Part shown: piece by piece, positions 49,133 to 60,208 of the stretch
How the letters are laid out: each line of letters begins with the position of its first letter
Numbering within the stretch: the first letter of the stretch is position 1
NCBI GenBank assembly: GCA_001972305.1
Contig: BDDD01001459.1
Coordinates: 216,702 to 280,701 of the forward strand
Direction of reading: 5' to 3'
Source: Cephalotus follicularis
Lineage: Eukaryota > Streptophyta > Magnoliopsida > Oxalidales > Cephalotaceae
Length of the DNA stretch: 64,000 bases
Notes under the pieces: model-generated
What the model saw: only the letters and a program-made list of their open reading frames with translations
Told to the model about the DNA's origin: nothing
Database searches by the model: none
Position numbers and translations under genes: made by a program

Positions 49133-50668
49133 TTGGGTACAATTCAGTATGTCACCATGTCAAAATATTAATTTCATTAAAAAACTAATTCAAAAGATAC
49201 TTATGGTTTTTCGAACCAATCCAAAATCGTTATCAAACGATAGTAGTAAATTCATATTTGCATAGATAAAAGTCAAACATACTTTCATAATCGAAAATTA
49301 AACTCATTTAATTTCACAATAATTAAAAGAGATGACAATAGTAAAATCTGTATACAAATCAAAACTGAATTTGTAAAGTCAGAAATATTCAACTTTATTC
49401 ATAAAAAAAATTAAAACTGACTTTATTCAAACCATATCAAAGGATGATAACGAAGAATATGTACATTAGCCGTTCAAAGCTAAACAATCCCAAGAATGAA
49501 TCAAAAGCACACACAGAATCACCCTAATCTTCACCACAGGTGTTATGGAACTGTAAACAGACGAACCAATTCGTGTTACAACTTAACAGGCATTGATTAG
49601 AAAATTCCAGAATAACGCATCGCTGGTCATGACAAAAGCGTCGACGCTTAAGACATAACGTTGACATCTAAAAACAAAGCGTTAGCAAAAGCGCAGGACA
49701 AAGCGTCAAGAAAAACATGACAATTCACGACAAAAGCGTCGACGTTCACAACAAAGCTTCAACGGTTTTGACTAAGGTGTCGACAGGAAACAAAAACAGT
49801 CGACGCTTTAACACATGCAAGACGATAAAAATAGTTTTCCTATGCACAGGCGTCGACGTACACGACATAAGCGTCGATGCTTTGGGTTGAAAACATGAAA
49901 ACGCATCGATAAAATAGTTGCAGCAAGAATAGAAATCCATATTTCTAAATATAAATCATAAAACAATATTATATAGGTTCTAAAACATGACTTCTCTGTT
50001 TGAAAACATCAGTATAATAGTTCAAACGCATAGACATGTGGATTTATAGGTTGAATATAGGAATAGAAACTTTTAAAACATGGTTCATAATTTGAAACAG
50101 ATTTCATAGATTATCAACCTAGTTTTGAACAATCTATATACTTTCTTGTAAACAAAAACAGTAATATAAAACGAAATTAAAATCATTATCATAATATAAT
50201 TTTAGATGATGTGAAAATATTATGAGAAGGATGACAAGAAAAAGGCTATGGCTGGGTTGAAAACAATGCAGTTGACAATGTTTTTAAGAGGATGAAAACA
50301 TGAGTTTTGATGACAAAATGCGTTGAAGAAAAACTTACCATACATACCGATAACTCGGTTAACACAAAAGGAAAAACAAATCTTCGGATTACAGCTAGAA
50401 TCCTACATTCCTAAATAAGCCACCGACTGCACCGTCCACAGACAAATAAGGAAAAACGGTGTAAACCATCGACGGTCACGAAAAAGCGTCGGAGCTTAAC
50501 GCTTTTCAACAAAAACGTCGACGTTCATTTACACTAGAACGCGTATAAACAAAAGTGCTAAGGTGTCGACGCTCACGACAAGGGCGTAGACGATTAACGC
50601 CCAAAAACATTAAATGAAAGAGTTATCAAAATATCATAAACAGAAACGCAATGAATCGGGATATTACA
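49133..50668 (-). repeat. E0 LTR, piece 3
   Basis: Continues piece 2 across E5 (CATAG then GGGTACAAT...CAGTAT, as in E7 at 52610-52640). On the minus strand it begins TGTAATATCCCG at 50668. It holds two clusters of GTCGAC-cored repeats. E0's other end is beyond the left edge, so I cannot tell whether E0 is a solo LTR or part of an element. Confidence 0.85.
49630..49910 (-). repeat. GCGTCGACGC-type palindrome cluster in E0
   Basis: About a dozen copies of GCGTCGACGC and variants (GCGTCGACGT, GTGTCGACAG, CAGTCGACGC, GCGTCGATGC) occur in about 280 bp. A second smaller cluster is at about 50455-50600. Confidence 0.85.
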
Positions 50669-50752
50669 GGAAAGATCGTCTCGTACCGAGACAATATCAT
50701 AATCTTGTTGGGAATGGTATACCATACCCATATCCCGGATTCGGACCAAGGG
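50669..50752 (-). pseudogene. P: remnant of chromovirus pol (integrase-chromodomain linker)
   Basis: The minus strand encodes DYDIVSVRDDLSC, matching DYDLVTVRDDLSC of E1 (about 2600-2640), the linker just before the chromodomain. It is cut on one side by the E0 LTR immediately after DDLSC and on the other by copia E6. Only 84 bp survive. Confidence 0.8.
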
Positions 50753-51405
50753 TGTTAGAATGTAAAACAAAAATTTTCTAAACATCATGTAGCGGAAGAA
50801 GAAACTTTAACACCATAAAAGAAGGTCCAAAATAGGGAATCCATAAGCAAAGGATCACCACATCATAAACATAATTGAATTTGCATCACCAATGCATGCA
50901 ATGGTGACACTCAAACATGGAAACATAGAGGGAGACAAGGAGTTCATACCGTTCGGTGATGGCTCCTTCGTCTTTGCCGCTTTCAAACTCCTACAGCTCC
51001 AGACAAAAGGTTCCACAAGGTATCAATGGAGGACACCCAAAAACAGCCATCTCTTTTCACTCACACACACACTCTCTCTCTCTCAAAGCTCACCAAGAAA
51101 AGATTGGGATTGACTAAAATGGTCAATGACAATCCACCATAGGTTAACAACAAACTTGATGAACTAATCAGAGAAGGGATTTTTTAAGAGAACTTGCCCA
51201 GTAGGTTTTTCAATAATGTTGAAGTCTCTTTCTCTCAAAAACACTATCTGCTTTTTTATGCCAACCCGTTTCTTTTCACTCTCTATCCCCCACTCAGCCA
51301 CACATAGATCATGGTCCTTCGTCTAAGGAAAATCATACCCATGATTCAAAAACGTGTTTCCCATCATGCTCATATAGGAGAAAAAAAGCTGGGAGTGAGA
51401 GAGAG
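50753..51405 (-). repeat. E6 copia LTR, left piece
   Basis: Starts TGTTAGAATG on the plus strand. The LTR continues at 54682 after solo LTR E7. No domain occurs in its open frames (50892-51113, 51311-51496). The last five bases, GAGAG, are the E7 target duplication. Confidence 0.82.
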
Positions 51406-54400
51406 TGTAACACCGCCGATTCGGAACCGGGATCACTCCTTATTCAGGATTGGTGTGTCACACAAAACTGAACTAAAAACATATCGAAGATCTTAATCTT
51501 AATCAATACGTGGTGGTTCTAAAAATCTGAAAACATGTATCATCATGGAACATAAACTGAATCTGAAACATAATCTGAAAACTTTGTCATAAACCAAAAT
51601 GTCATTATACTGTTTTGTTAACTGGCCTATACACGACCATAACACTACTAAGAACATAACAGGATCAAACACCTAGATGATCCTCTGACATAGGGTAACT
51701 CTCTCATCACACTTGCCCATGTTGTCCCTGAAAACCTACCGCATGGAAAACAAAAACGCGACTGAGCAAACCTCAGTACGGGTATAGAATCATAAAACAG
51801 TTTACGAACAGTTTATGAAACAAATCAATTACGAAACAACATAAATACGAATCAAAATAGATGCGAATCAAAACAGAACGGTTACGAAACAAAACAGAAC
51901 AGTTCCAAATCATAACAAAACGAAACAAAACTGTATCCGAAACAAAGCAGCTTACCAAAACGAAACGGTATCCGAAACAAAACAATATCATGCTCAATAC
52001 AGTATCTGAAACAAACACAATACGATACAAAACATTTTATGAAATGAAACACTTTACGAAACAGGAAAGAAGAGTTTATGGAACAAAAGAAAACAGTTTC
52101 TGAACAGTACGAAACAAACAAATTACGGAACAAAACAAAGCATTAAACGATGAACGATAATTTGAAAGAAATAAGATTTCAAAGTTAACTCCAAAAGGAA
52201 ATCTTAAGCAATATATCAGTTTAAACATTCTTTGAAATCACATATGAACTTTCATAAAAAAACAACCAAATCCATAACTTTCAAAACGTATGACAAACCT
52301 TTCAAAACATAAGTTCCATACTGAGCCACATATCACATATCAGAACACATATAGCAAGGGAGTAGCTAATTCCACATGCCAAGTAGAATTGAAGTGTACG
52401 ACACTACACATATCAATTCTCATAACATATCATATCATATCACATATCATATACTAGAATCGATTCATACGCCTCTATCACATAGCGGATCCATAAATCC
52501 ACCTCATGGGATTTATTCATAACATTCAGAGACACCGTAGACTAATCACACCGCTACGGAAGTGTCATGTCCCCATGCCAGGCCTACGACGTGCCTATGG
52601 TACGCCTCATAGGTGGGTACAATACTCAGTATTCAATCATTTCAAAAACATTGATTTATCAAAATCACTTTAAAAACACATATAAACACGCCTTTTCAAA
52701 ACATATTCAAAAATCGTTAACAAACGATATCATAAAGTACATTTCATAATCGGAAATCAACTCAGTTATTTTCCACCATAAAAGAGATGATCATAACATA
52801 TCATAGCATAAGAATAATAAAGTCGAGAACATTCAAATTTCATAAAATGTCAAAAACCGACTTTATTTTCGAAACATATCGAAACCATGAAACATGACCG
52901 AGTTCATAAACCGAAAGAACATAGCATAAAAATAAAGCTGATTTTCGTTCGATAAAATCAGATAGCCCAAGAGTGATAGAGTTCATACATATCCATTAGG
53001 CAATAAAACAGGTTTATTCAATCAAAACCGATCGATGATAACCAAGAAAGGAGATCCATACCAAATACAGAATCTAAAATTATCTCAAATAAAATTAGAA
53101 GGATAGCCAAGGAAGGACATCCGTACAAAAGAAAACATAACCGACTTTATTTCAATAAAACCTATAGAGAAATCCAAAGAAAAGATAATCCGTACAATAA
53201 TGAAAGATAAAGCTGAAATTTATTCTTTAACAAACCAGTAGGAGGGTATCAAAGAAAGAGTTATCCATACATAATCATTAAACAGTAAAATTGACTTTAT
53301 TCAATAAAATCGAAGGGAGTATCCAAGAACGAAAGAATAATCCGTACATTAATCATAAAAGTGAAACTGGATTGTTTCAATAAAATCAGATAGCCAAAGA
53401 ACGATAGAATCCGTACCTCATGCGATCACCAAAATAACCTCAAGAATATATATCGAGACTTCTCTAGACCGCTCATCGGTTGTTGCAAATATCTAACAGA
53501 AATAAAATCGTTCTCATAAGGACTTGAAATAAAATTAGACCTTGACTCATGGGTCATTAGACACTGATCATAACCATATAAGATAACAATAGTTTTGCTA
53601 AGTCCAATTTGCAGAAACCACATCTAAACATAATTTTGAATTCACTAAGGTAAGTCCAAGTTGTCCAATTCATCCAATTCTGAATCATAATACTAGTTCA
53701 CCTCATAATATCGCAAAACGTTTCCAGAAATACATAATTGAACCGAAAACAGAATTTAACAGAGTAGGGTTCAGAGTTTACCGAAAGTAGTCAGAACAGA
53801 TAACATAGCAGAATCACATCGCAGAACTGGAACGGATCACATCTATGCGAAGAACGGAGTTAGAAACTGTCAAAAACGTGTCGCCGGAGATTGCCGCGCG
53901 TGGGCTCACGCGCCGCCCGCTGGCCTGCGCGTGTCTGTCACTCGTCGTCGGTCAGTAGCAGTGAGGGTCCAATTTGGAGTATTTGAGGCTGGGGATCACA
54001 TATCCGGGGCGCGTTTGCCACTTCGCCACCGTATTTGGCTGGAACATACGCTTTTGACCGCGGTTGACTTTGCGCTGATCTGCTTTTCTGGCGTCGCCAA
54101 GGGTCTAGGCTGGTTGGGTTCGCTTCCTCTCGATGCCAGGATGCCGAATATGTGATTGTCTTGTCGTGAAGATCACCAGAGATGGAGCTATGGTGTTCGA
54201 CAGTGGCGGGGAGAGAAGACATCGCGCACGCCGAAGGAGCCGTTGTCCGGCGCGGGGGTTGGGTCCGGTGGACTCAGGAGATCATGGGGGTTTGACCGGT
54301 GTCTTCGTTGGTGCCATATCGGTACCGACGCCGGTGACAGCGGCTGAAGGAGAGAGAGAGAGGGAGAGAGGGTGGCGGGAGAGAGAGAGAGGGTGTGGGA

Positions 54401-54676
54401 GAGAGAAAGTGAAAAATAATGTAAAATAGGGGTTTTGATTATTAAAAATGCTAAAAATGGTTTTTAACAAATAAATAAAAGGCCAAAATTATTTTATTTA
54501 TTCATAGACTTAATATCAAAACCCACTAGGCTAAGGCTAAAACCCGCTTAGCCTAACCAAAAGCAAAACAAACTGAAAAAAATGGGCAGTCCACAAACCA
54601 AAATAAAATAAATAGCCCAAATGAAACAGATCGAAAAGCCCGAAAATTCTATACAAAAAAAAAACGGGATATTACA
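51406..54676 (-). repeat. E7: solo gypsy LTR inside the E6 LTR
   Basis: 3,271 bp; the plus strand runs TGTAACACCG...GATATTACA, the minus strand starts TGTAATATCCCG. It is flanked by GAGAG (51401-51405 and 54677-54681), although the GA-rich target leaves the exact length ambiguous. It contains no primer site, purine tract or coding domain. It shares blocks with E0, E2, E3 and E8 and a CGAAACAAAAC-rich stretch at about 51780-52140. The open frames at 53931-54470 lie in a GC-rich patch and show no domain. Confidence 0.9.
51780..52140 (-). repeat. Degenerate CGAAACAAAAC array in E7
   Basis: Many imperfect copies of (TA)CGAAACAAAAC, often joined to CAGTT or GTATC, over about 360 bp. Long open frames on both strands are a by-product of this composition. 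Confidence 0.75.
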
Positions 54677-54681
54677 GAGAG

Positions 54682-56199
54682 AGAGAGAGAGAAATGTGCC
54701 CACATCTTGTGTCCGATTAGGGTACCCAAGTGGCAGAATAAGCGTTGACGCTTTCTCAAAAGCGCTGACGCTAATGCAAGTGATAAACTTCGGCGCCTTT
54801 CTAAAAGGTATTGACGCTTACATGAAGAATAAGCATCGATACTTTTCTAAAAGGCATCGACGCTTTGAAGGCTGGTCAAACTTTTTGAGTCCAACTCTCA
54901 CTTAAATGAATCTCTTCATTTCAATGATGTCACATATCCCTTCAAATATTGGTTAAATAAGATTAAACAAATGTGTTACCACAATTTGCGAAATCCACCT
55001 AACCGATATCTGATTATATAAATGTCACCAAGTGTTAATATGTCCAACATATTTATGCAGAAATCATTATCTGGCAGGGACCCTTTAAAATCTTGGTTAT
55101 AATCGGTGGTGTTCATAAATTACTGAAATACCCCTAGGGTTTGGTTAAGCCATTCTAAATGGTCCCAGACCTATTTAAATGCTCCCGGACTAATATCTAA
55201 TATTATCCAGATGAAAAATTAATCTAATTAATTTTCTCATAATTTATTACACACCGTCATAACGTAAGACTTTCTAAGTTGTTGGGTCGGGTGTACTATA
55301 ATCCCTTGTCATACTTGGTCCCGATTGAGGTCTAGGGTGAGGATACGTGTCAACCCTAGATAATACCTCAATGCCTAAAATATTTGATCATTACTAGGAC
55401 CTATGGTAGACTCTCTGAAAATCTAATTTTCAGTCCACCTCAACCTTGGTGAAGGATTTCATAAGTCCACAGTACAATCAGATCATGATAGAGCTGATCA
55501 CCTTTGCTCAGGTGTGACAATTAATTATTCTGCACTTGCTTACATTCGTATAGATTCAATCATACCCAAAGACCACCTGATTGCCAGCCCTGCCCAAGAA
55601 CTGGGTAAGGTGGAGATCAAAGTATAACCATTTCCATACAATATAGAGCAGTCACTCAGGTCTAAGGATCAGACGAGTTCAAAAAATCGCTAAGTGACCA
55701 GCACTTATACACAACCGCAATAAGTAGGAGTCACTACTGACATGAGAATAGCGACTATCCAAATAGTGTCTCCTATGCGGGTTCAGTTCAGTGTACACGC
55801 TCCCAGTGCACACCCTGTATTTGCCCTATTGTCGCAACACAGTTGTAGTGAGAGAATCTATCCTCAAATTCTGAAAGCAGGAAACATACACGTAAGTCTA
55901 TCCGGTTCACTAATGCCCACAAAGTGAACCTATGACTTGGAACTATTCAACATAAGAAATAAAGTAGCCAATCTCACTGCCTCCATGCTTGGCATCCAAC
56001 CTTATGTCAGGGCATCACAAGTGTAAGTAGGTAAATATTAAACTACTTCAATTATGTGATAAAACACAAGTGATATTGCCATAAATGATATAAAAAAAAT
56101 AGCACATGTCATATATCTGGAAAAAGATTGTTTATATATACATAGATAGGTTCATAACAAAAGCCCATACAATGGCTTGACGGGTCACCCTAGCTAACA
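54682..56199 (-). repeat. E6 copia LTR, right piece
   Basis: Together with 50753-51405 this gives an LTR of about 2,171 bp ending AGCTAACA, matched in form to E4 (CCTATGACTTGGAAC at both). It contains degenerate GCGTCGACGC-type repeats at about 54740-54870. No coding domain. Confidence 0.85.
54740..54870 (-). repeat. GACGCTT-type repeat cluster in a copia LTR
   Basis: About six degenerate copies (AGCGTTGACGCTT, AGCGCTGACGCT, TATTGACGCTT, GCATCGACGCTT) lie in 130 bp, alternating with CTAAAAGG. Confidence 0.75.
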
Positions 56200-56213
56200 A
56201 TCTCCCACTTGAC
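56200..56213 (-). other. E6 polypurine tract
   Basis: On the minus strand GGTCAAGTGGGAGAT directly precedes the LTR start TGTTAGCTAGG. This fixes E6 on the minus strand. Confidence 0.85.
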
Positions 56214-56689
56214 CCTTAAGCCATGAACTCCTATAGCCTAGACCCATCGTCCCACGATGATGCTCCAAAGCCTTGGTGCCCATTGCCTTGGTTAGTGGAT
56301 CTGCTGTGTTCTCCTCTAAGGAGACCCTCTCAAGCTGAATATCTCCCCTACCAATAATCTCCTGGATCAAATGATAACGTCGCTCGATGTGTTTGGATCT
56401 TTGGCAAGACCTTGGTTCCTTGGGTTGTGCTACAGACCCATAATTGTCACAGTATATTACAACTGGACTGCTAATGGATGGAACAACTCCGAGTTTAGTA
56501 ATGAACTTGCACATCCATAAACCCTCCTTGGCGGCATCTGAGGCTGCTATGTACTCAGCTTCTGTTGTAGAATCTACTATAGTCCCTTGTTTTGAACTGC
56601 GCCAGGTCACAGCTCCTCCATTAAGTACAAACATATCCAGAGACAGATTTGTGATCATCAGGATCACTATCAAAAATAGAGTCTGTATA
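56206..56689 (-). pseudogene. E6 copia RNase H, truncated
   Basis: Minus-strand frame with DSDPDDHKS then, after a frameshift near 56635, LNGGAVTWRSSKQGT, DSTTEAEYIAASDAAKE, LGVVPSI, IYCDN, KEPRSCQRSKHIERRYHLI and EENTADPLTKAMGTKALEHH. This is the end of copia pol in the Angela/Tork style. The N-terminal side is cut at 56689 by E8, and the remainder of E6 lies outside the window. Confidence 0.93.
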
Positions 56690-59396
56690 TGTAATACCCT
56701 GTTTGTCCGTACGTATATTTACGGGCTTTTTATTTGTTTCCATAAGTAGTTTGTCTACTTTATGTTAGGTTTATGATTTTGGGGCTGACTGATACCAGCC
56801 TCAGTTTTGGGTATGTTAGTATATGTATGTGTTGGTTAATATTATGTTAAGCTATTGTATTTACAAAACAACTCTATTTAAAAATAAAATCTTTTATTTT
56901 TCTTTTATTATTATTTCTTTCTCTTTTTATTTCTTCTTTATTCCTTCTAATTCCCTCTCCCTCTCAAAATCCTCCCCATATCTTTCTTTCCCTATCTCTA
57001 TCTCTTCCGTTTTTCTCTCCCTCTCATCACTCTCTCACCCGAAATCTCTCCTCTTTACCTTATCTAAACCGATCTTGATTCCTTTTCCCTATCCTTTCTG
57101 TTTTGCTTCCTCTTTTACTTTATAAGGATGCCATTGCCTTTGTGTTTTTTCATTCCATTCTCCTTCGTCTGATTACTGCCGTTTTGCAAGTTGTGAACTC
57201 GTTGTGCTCTCTACATGATTCCATCAATGAAGGTTTGTTCTCCATGGTTAAGTGTATGAATCGTTTCACATTGATAGGTATAGCTTTGGCAGGTTTTGAA
57301 TTTCATTTACCTTTCTCGTTTTCCTTGTGAACAGCCATTGAACACCTCTGATTTTGGTCTATGCAACTGTTTGGCATCCATTCAGGTTGGTTTCCTCTGT
57401 TGTTATTAGCTTAGTAACTGATGTTGGTCTTATGTCAATCTAATGCTTTGTTCTGTGGGCTATTCAAAGTTGTTAGTTTGGTTTCCTGAAATTCTAAGTT
57501 CTGTCATGGTCCTAAATCTGTTAGCACGTATTCGACACCTAGAAACTGTTGTATAATCTAGTTTTGATATATATGATAATGATAATTAGACAGAAATTGA
57601 ATTATGCATATGTATGTTATGGTTTAAGTCATATCTCACTTTAAGTTAAATCATTGTCTATGTATCTCTTTCAAATTCAATGTTATGTTATCGTTTTACA
57701 TGTCATAGAAAGTCATTTTAAGAGTTGGTAGACTTCTAGTATTGGTTAATCTGAGTTTTGGCAGCAAGATTGCACAAAACTGTCATAGTTTGCTATTCTA
57801 TCACTCAAAACAGTCGGCTATCTTTATGATCAATCGGTTGTTTCACTTGTGTAGTCGGCTATCTTATGAATATAGTTGACTATTTTGTCTTGTACAACCG
57901 ACTGGACCCCTGTCATAGTCGACTGCCTGTTGTTCTAGTTGTGTAGTCGGCTGGGCCTGTTGCATAGCCGACTGCCATCCTTTGGACAGTCCACTGGAAT
58001 CTTATGTCAGTCGGCTGGATTGTCCAGTAAATTTCTATTTTTGTATTCTCTTATCCGTTTGGTCCGGTTTTGTTTTAAACATCCTTATGATTCAGATATA
58101 TGCCTAAAATGATTTTTAGACCCTTATATGAATATTGTTATATTGTATAGATTATTGTGCTACGTGGGGCTATCATCATTATCAGTTATTCATAAGTTAA
58201 TTCGGTAATCGCATAAGGTACATATATTTCTCTTCTTGGACATCTGATTTATTTGAAATAAATTCAGTTTTATGAATATGTCCCTTTCGGTTTATGACTC
58301 CATTATGTTTTGGATTTTTTAAAATAAGTCACTTGATATTTTATGAGTTAAACATTACTGACTTATAAATCACCTATGATATGTTTACGATGTGTTATGA
58401 AATCACCTCTTTATTGTGAAATTAAATGAGTTGATTTCTCCGTTTATGAAAGCATATGTTTATATCGTTTGACAACGATTTATGAATATGTTTTGGAAAA
58501 CCGCTTCCTATGTGTTTTAAATTGGTTGTGATAAAATCAATGTTTTTGGAATGGTGAAATACTGAGCTTTTTGTACTAACCTATGGGGCGTACCATAGGC
58601 ATGTCGTAGGCCTGGCACGGGGACGTGACACTTTCCGTAACGGTGTGATTAGTTTACGGCGTCTCTCTGTGATATCCTTGAATAGGATTTGTGATAGAGG
58701 CGTATGGATCGATCTTAGTTATATGTTATGTGATATGTTATGATATGGGAATTGTTTGTGTAGTGCCTACACTTCAATTCTATTGGCAATGTGGATGTCG
58801 CGAATCCCTTGCTATATGTGTTTCTGATATGTGATATGTTATCATGCTCACTTATGGAACCTATGTTTTGGAAAGGTATGCTTTATGTTTTTTTAAAGCT
58901 ATGAAATTGGTTTATATGTTTTGCCGTGGGCATTCACAACGAATATTTTAAACTGTTTATCTGACTAAAATTTCTGTTGAAGCACTTTTGAAATCTTACT
59001 GCATTAAAATATCGTTTACTATTTTTATATTCTATATTCGTACTGAGGTTTGCTCAGCCGCGTTTTTGTTTCCATGCAGTAGGTTATCAGGAGCAACGAG
59101 GCAATGTGTGATGAGAAGGACTCCCGTATGTCTGAAGATCCTCTAGGAGTTGATCCCACTATGTTTATGTTATCTTATGGTCATAGTAGGGCCTGTTTTT
59201 ATGAATAATATGTTAATTTCAGTTTATGACTCTTGGACCATGAATAAGTATTCAGTTTATGATCAGTTTCAGTATGCTATCAATTAAGTTTTAAACCATC
59301 ACATTTTTAATAAAGCTGAGCCTTTCTATTATATTTTGTTATGTTATGTTTCTGTATTATGACCTGTAAGGGCTCCCACAGCTCGGGGGTGTTACA
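56690..59396 (+). repeat. E8 5' LTR
   Basis: 2,707 bp, TGTAATACCC...GGGTGTTACA. Contains a pyrimidine-rich tract (about 56880-57110), a palindrome cluster (57805-58020) and the conserved blocks at about 58580-58670 and 59040-59100. Open frames inside lack domains. Confidence 0.9.
57805..58020 (+). repeat. Palindrome cluster in E8 LTR
   Basis: About nine copies of CAGTCGGCTG, TAGTCGACTG, TAGCCGACTG and weaker relatives. Most copies are imperfect, fewer being exact than in E2 or E3. Confidence 0.8.
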
Positions 59397-59401
59397 GTTT
59401 A

Positions 59402-59413
59402 TGGTATTAGAGA
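59402..59413 (+). other. E8 primer-binding site (initiator tRNA-Met)
   Basis: TGGTATTAGAGA, one C-to-T change from the E2 and E3 sites. Confidence 0.8.
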
Positions 59414-59568
59414 AATAGGTTTTGTTCCTTAGAAGACCTAACTAGGTTTGACCTGTGAGATTGGGTAGACTTGGGTTAGGGGTATTACGCTATGGTCATT
59501 CTGATGTGTTTTCTGTTTTGATTTTTGTGTTTTGGCTTGACGTTTCGTGATTCGGTTTCTTTTCGTAG

Positions 59569-60208
59569 ATGGTACGTACAAGAAACACTCCTCAGAGAAC
59601 TGCATCAGCTGGGGCTCGGGATGAAATCATAAATGAGCCTTCTATAGAAGAGGTGGTACGTCAGGCAGTTACTCAGGAAGTAAATCATGTTATGCATCAA
59701 CAGAATCGGGAACAAGTTGCTAAGGAGAATGCTTCGGCAGATATTCAGATGGGTATGGAAACAGGGGATAGGCCTGACATTCCTGCCTATGTTTGGCTTG
59801 AGTGGTTTCAGAAGTAGAGGCCGCAGTCTTTCAGTTCAGCTCTGACACCTGTGGAAGCTGAACACTGGATAGTGCACATGGAAAAGATTTTTGATGTGCT
59901 GGGATGTGATGATCAACAGAAGGTAAGATTGGCTGCTTATAAACTCGAACGAGATGCTTAGAAGTGGTGGAAGACATTGAAATTGGCTAAGGGTGGAAAT
60001 TATGTTGATGCTCTAATATGGTCTGAGTTCCGGGAAGTCTTCTATCAGCAGTATTTCCCCACTGCTGATAAGGAGACTTATGCGAGGGAGTTTGTTAACA
60101 CTAGACAGAAGGATGGAGAAACAGTTTCGGAGTTCTTGACCTGTTTCACTAGACTGACTGGGTTTGCTGGATCTGTGGCGAGGTCAGCATTTGTTCACGT
60201 AAAAAGAA
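59569..60208 (+). pseudogene. E8 gag, truncated and with stops
   Basis: Starts MVRTRNTPQRTAS and follows E2 gag: YVWLEWFQK, RPQSFSSA, EAEHWI, KIFDVLGC, KWWK, FREVFYQQYFPTADKE, YAREFVNTRQ and FTRLTGFAGS. In-frame TAG stops at about 59815 and 59958 sit where relatives encode Gln. The sequence ends abruptly at the E9 insertion. Confidence 0.92.

Larger units (their letters stand above)
56690..60208 (+). mobile_element. E8: Ty3/gypsy chromovirus, 5' part
   Basis: 5' LTR (56690-59396), tRNA-Met primer site and the beginning of gag, related to E2 and E3 but more diverged. It is inserted in the E6 RNase H (preceding bases GTATA) and cut by E9 at 60208. The remainder lies outside the window. Confidence 0.93.

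Noticed and set aside
51773..52133. Phe/Cys/Ser-rich open frames as membrane peptides
   Set aside because: They come from the degenerate CGAAACAAAAC array in an LTR and occur in two frames.
53931..54470. GC-rich open frames as a possible captured gene
   Set aside because: They lie inside solo LTR E7 on both strands, with no recognisable domain. The patch is unusually GC-rich but I see no protein match. A database search of this segment would settle it.
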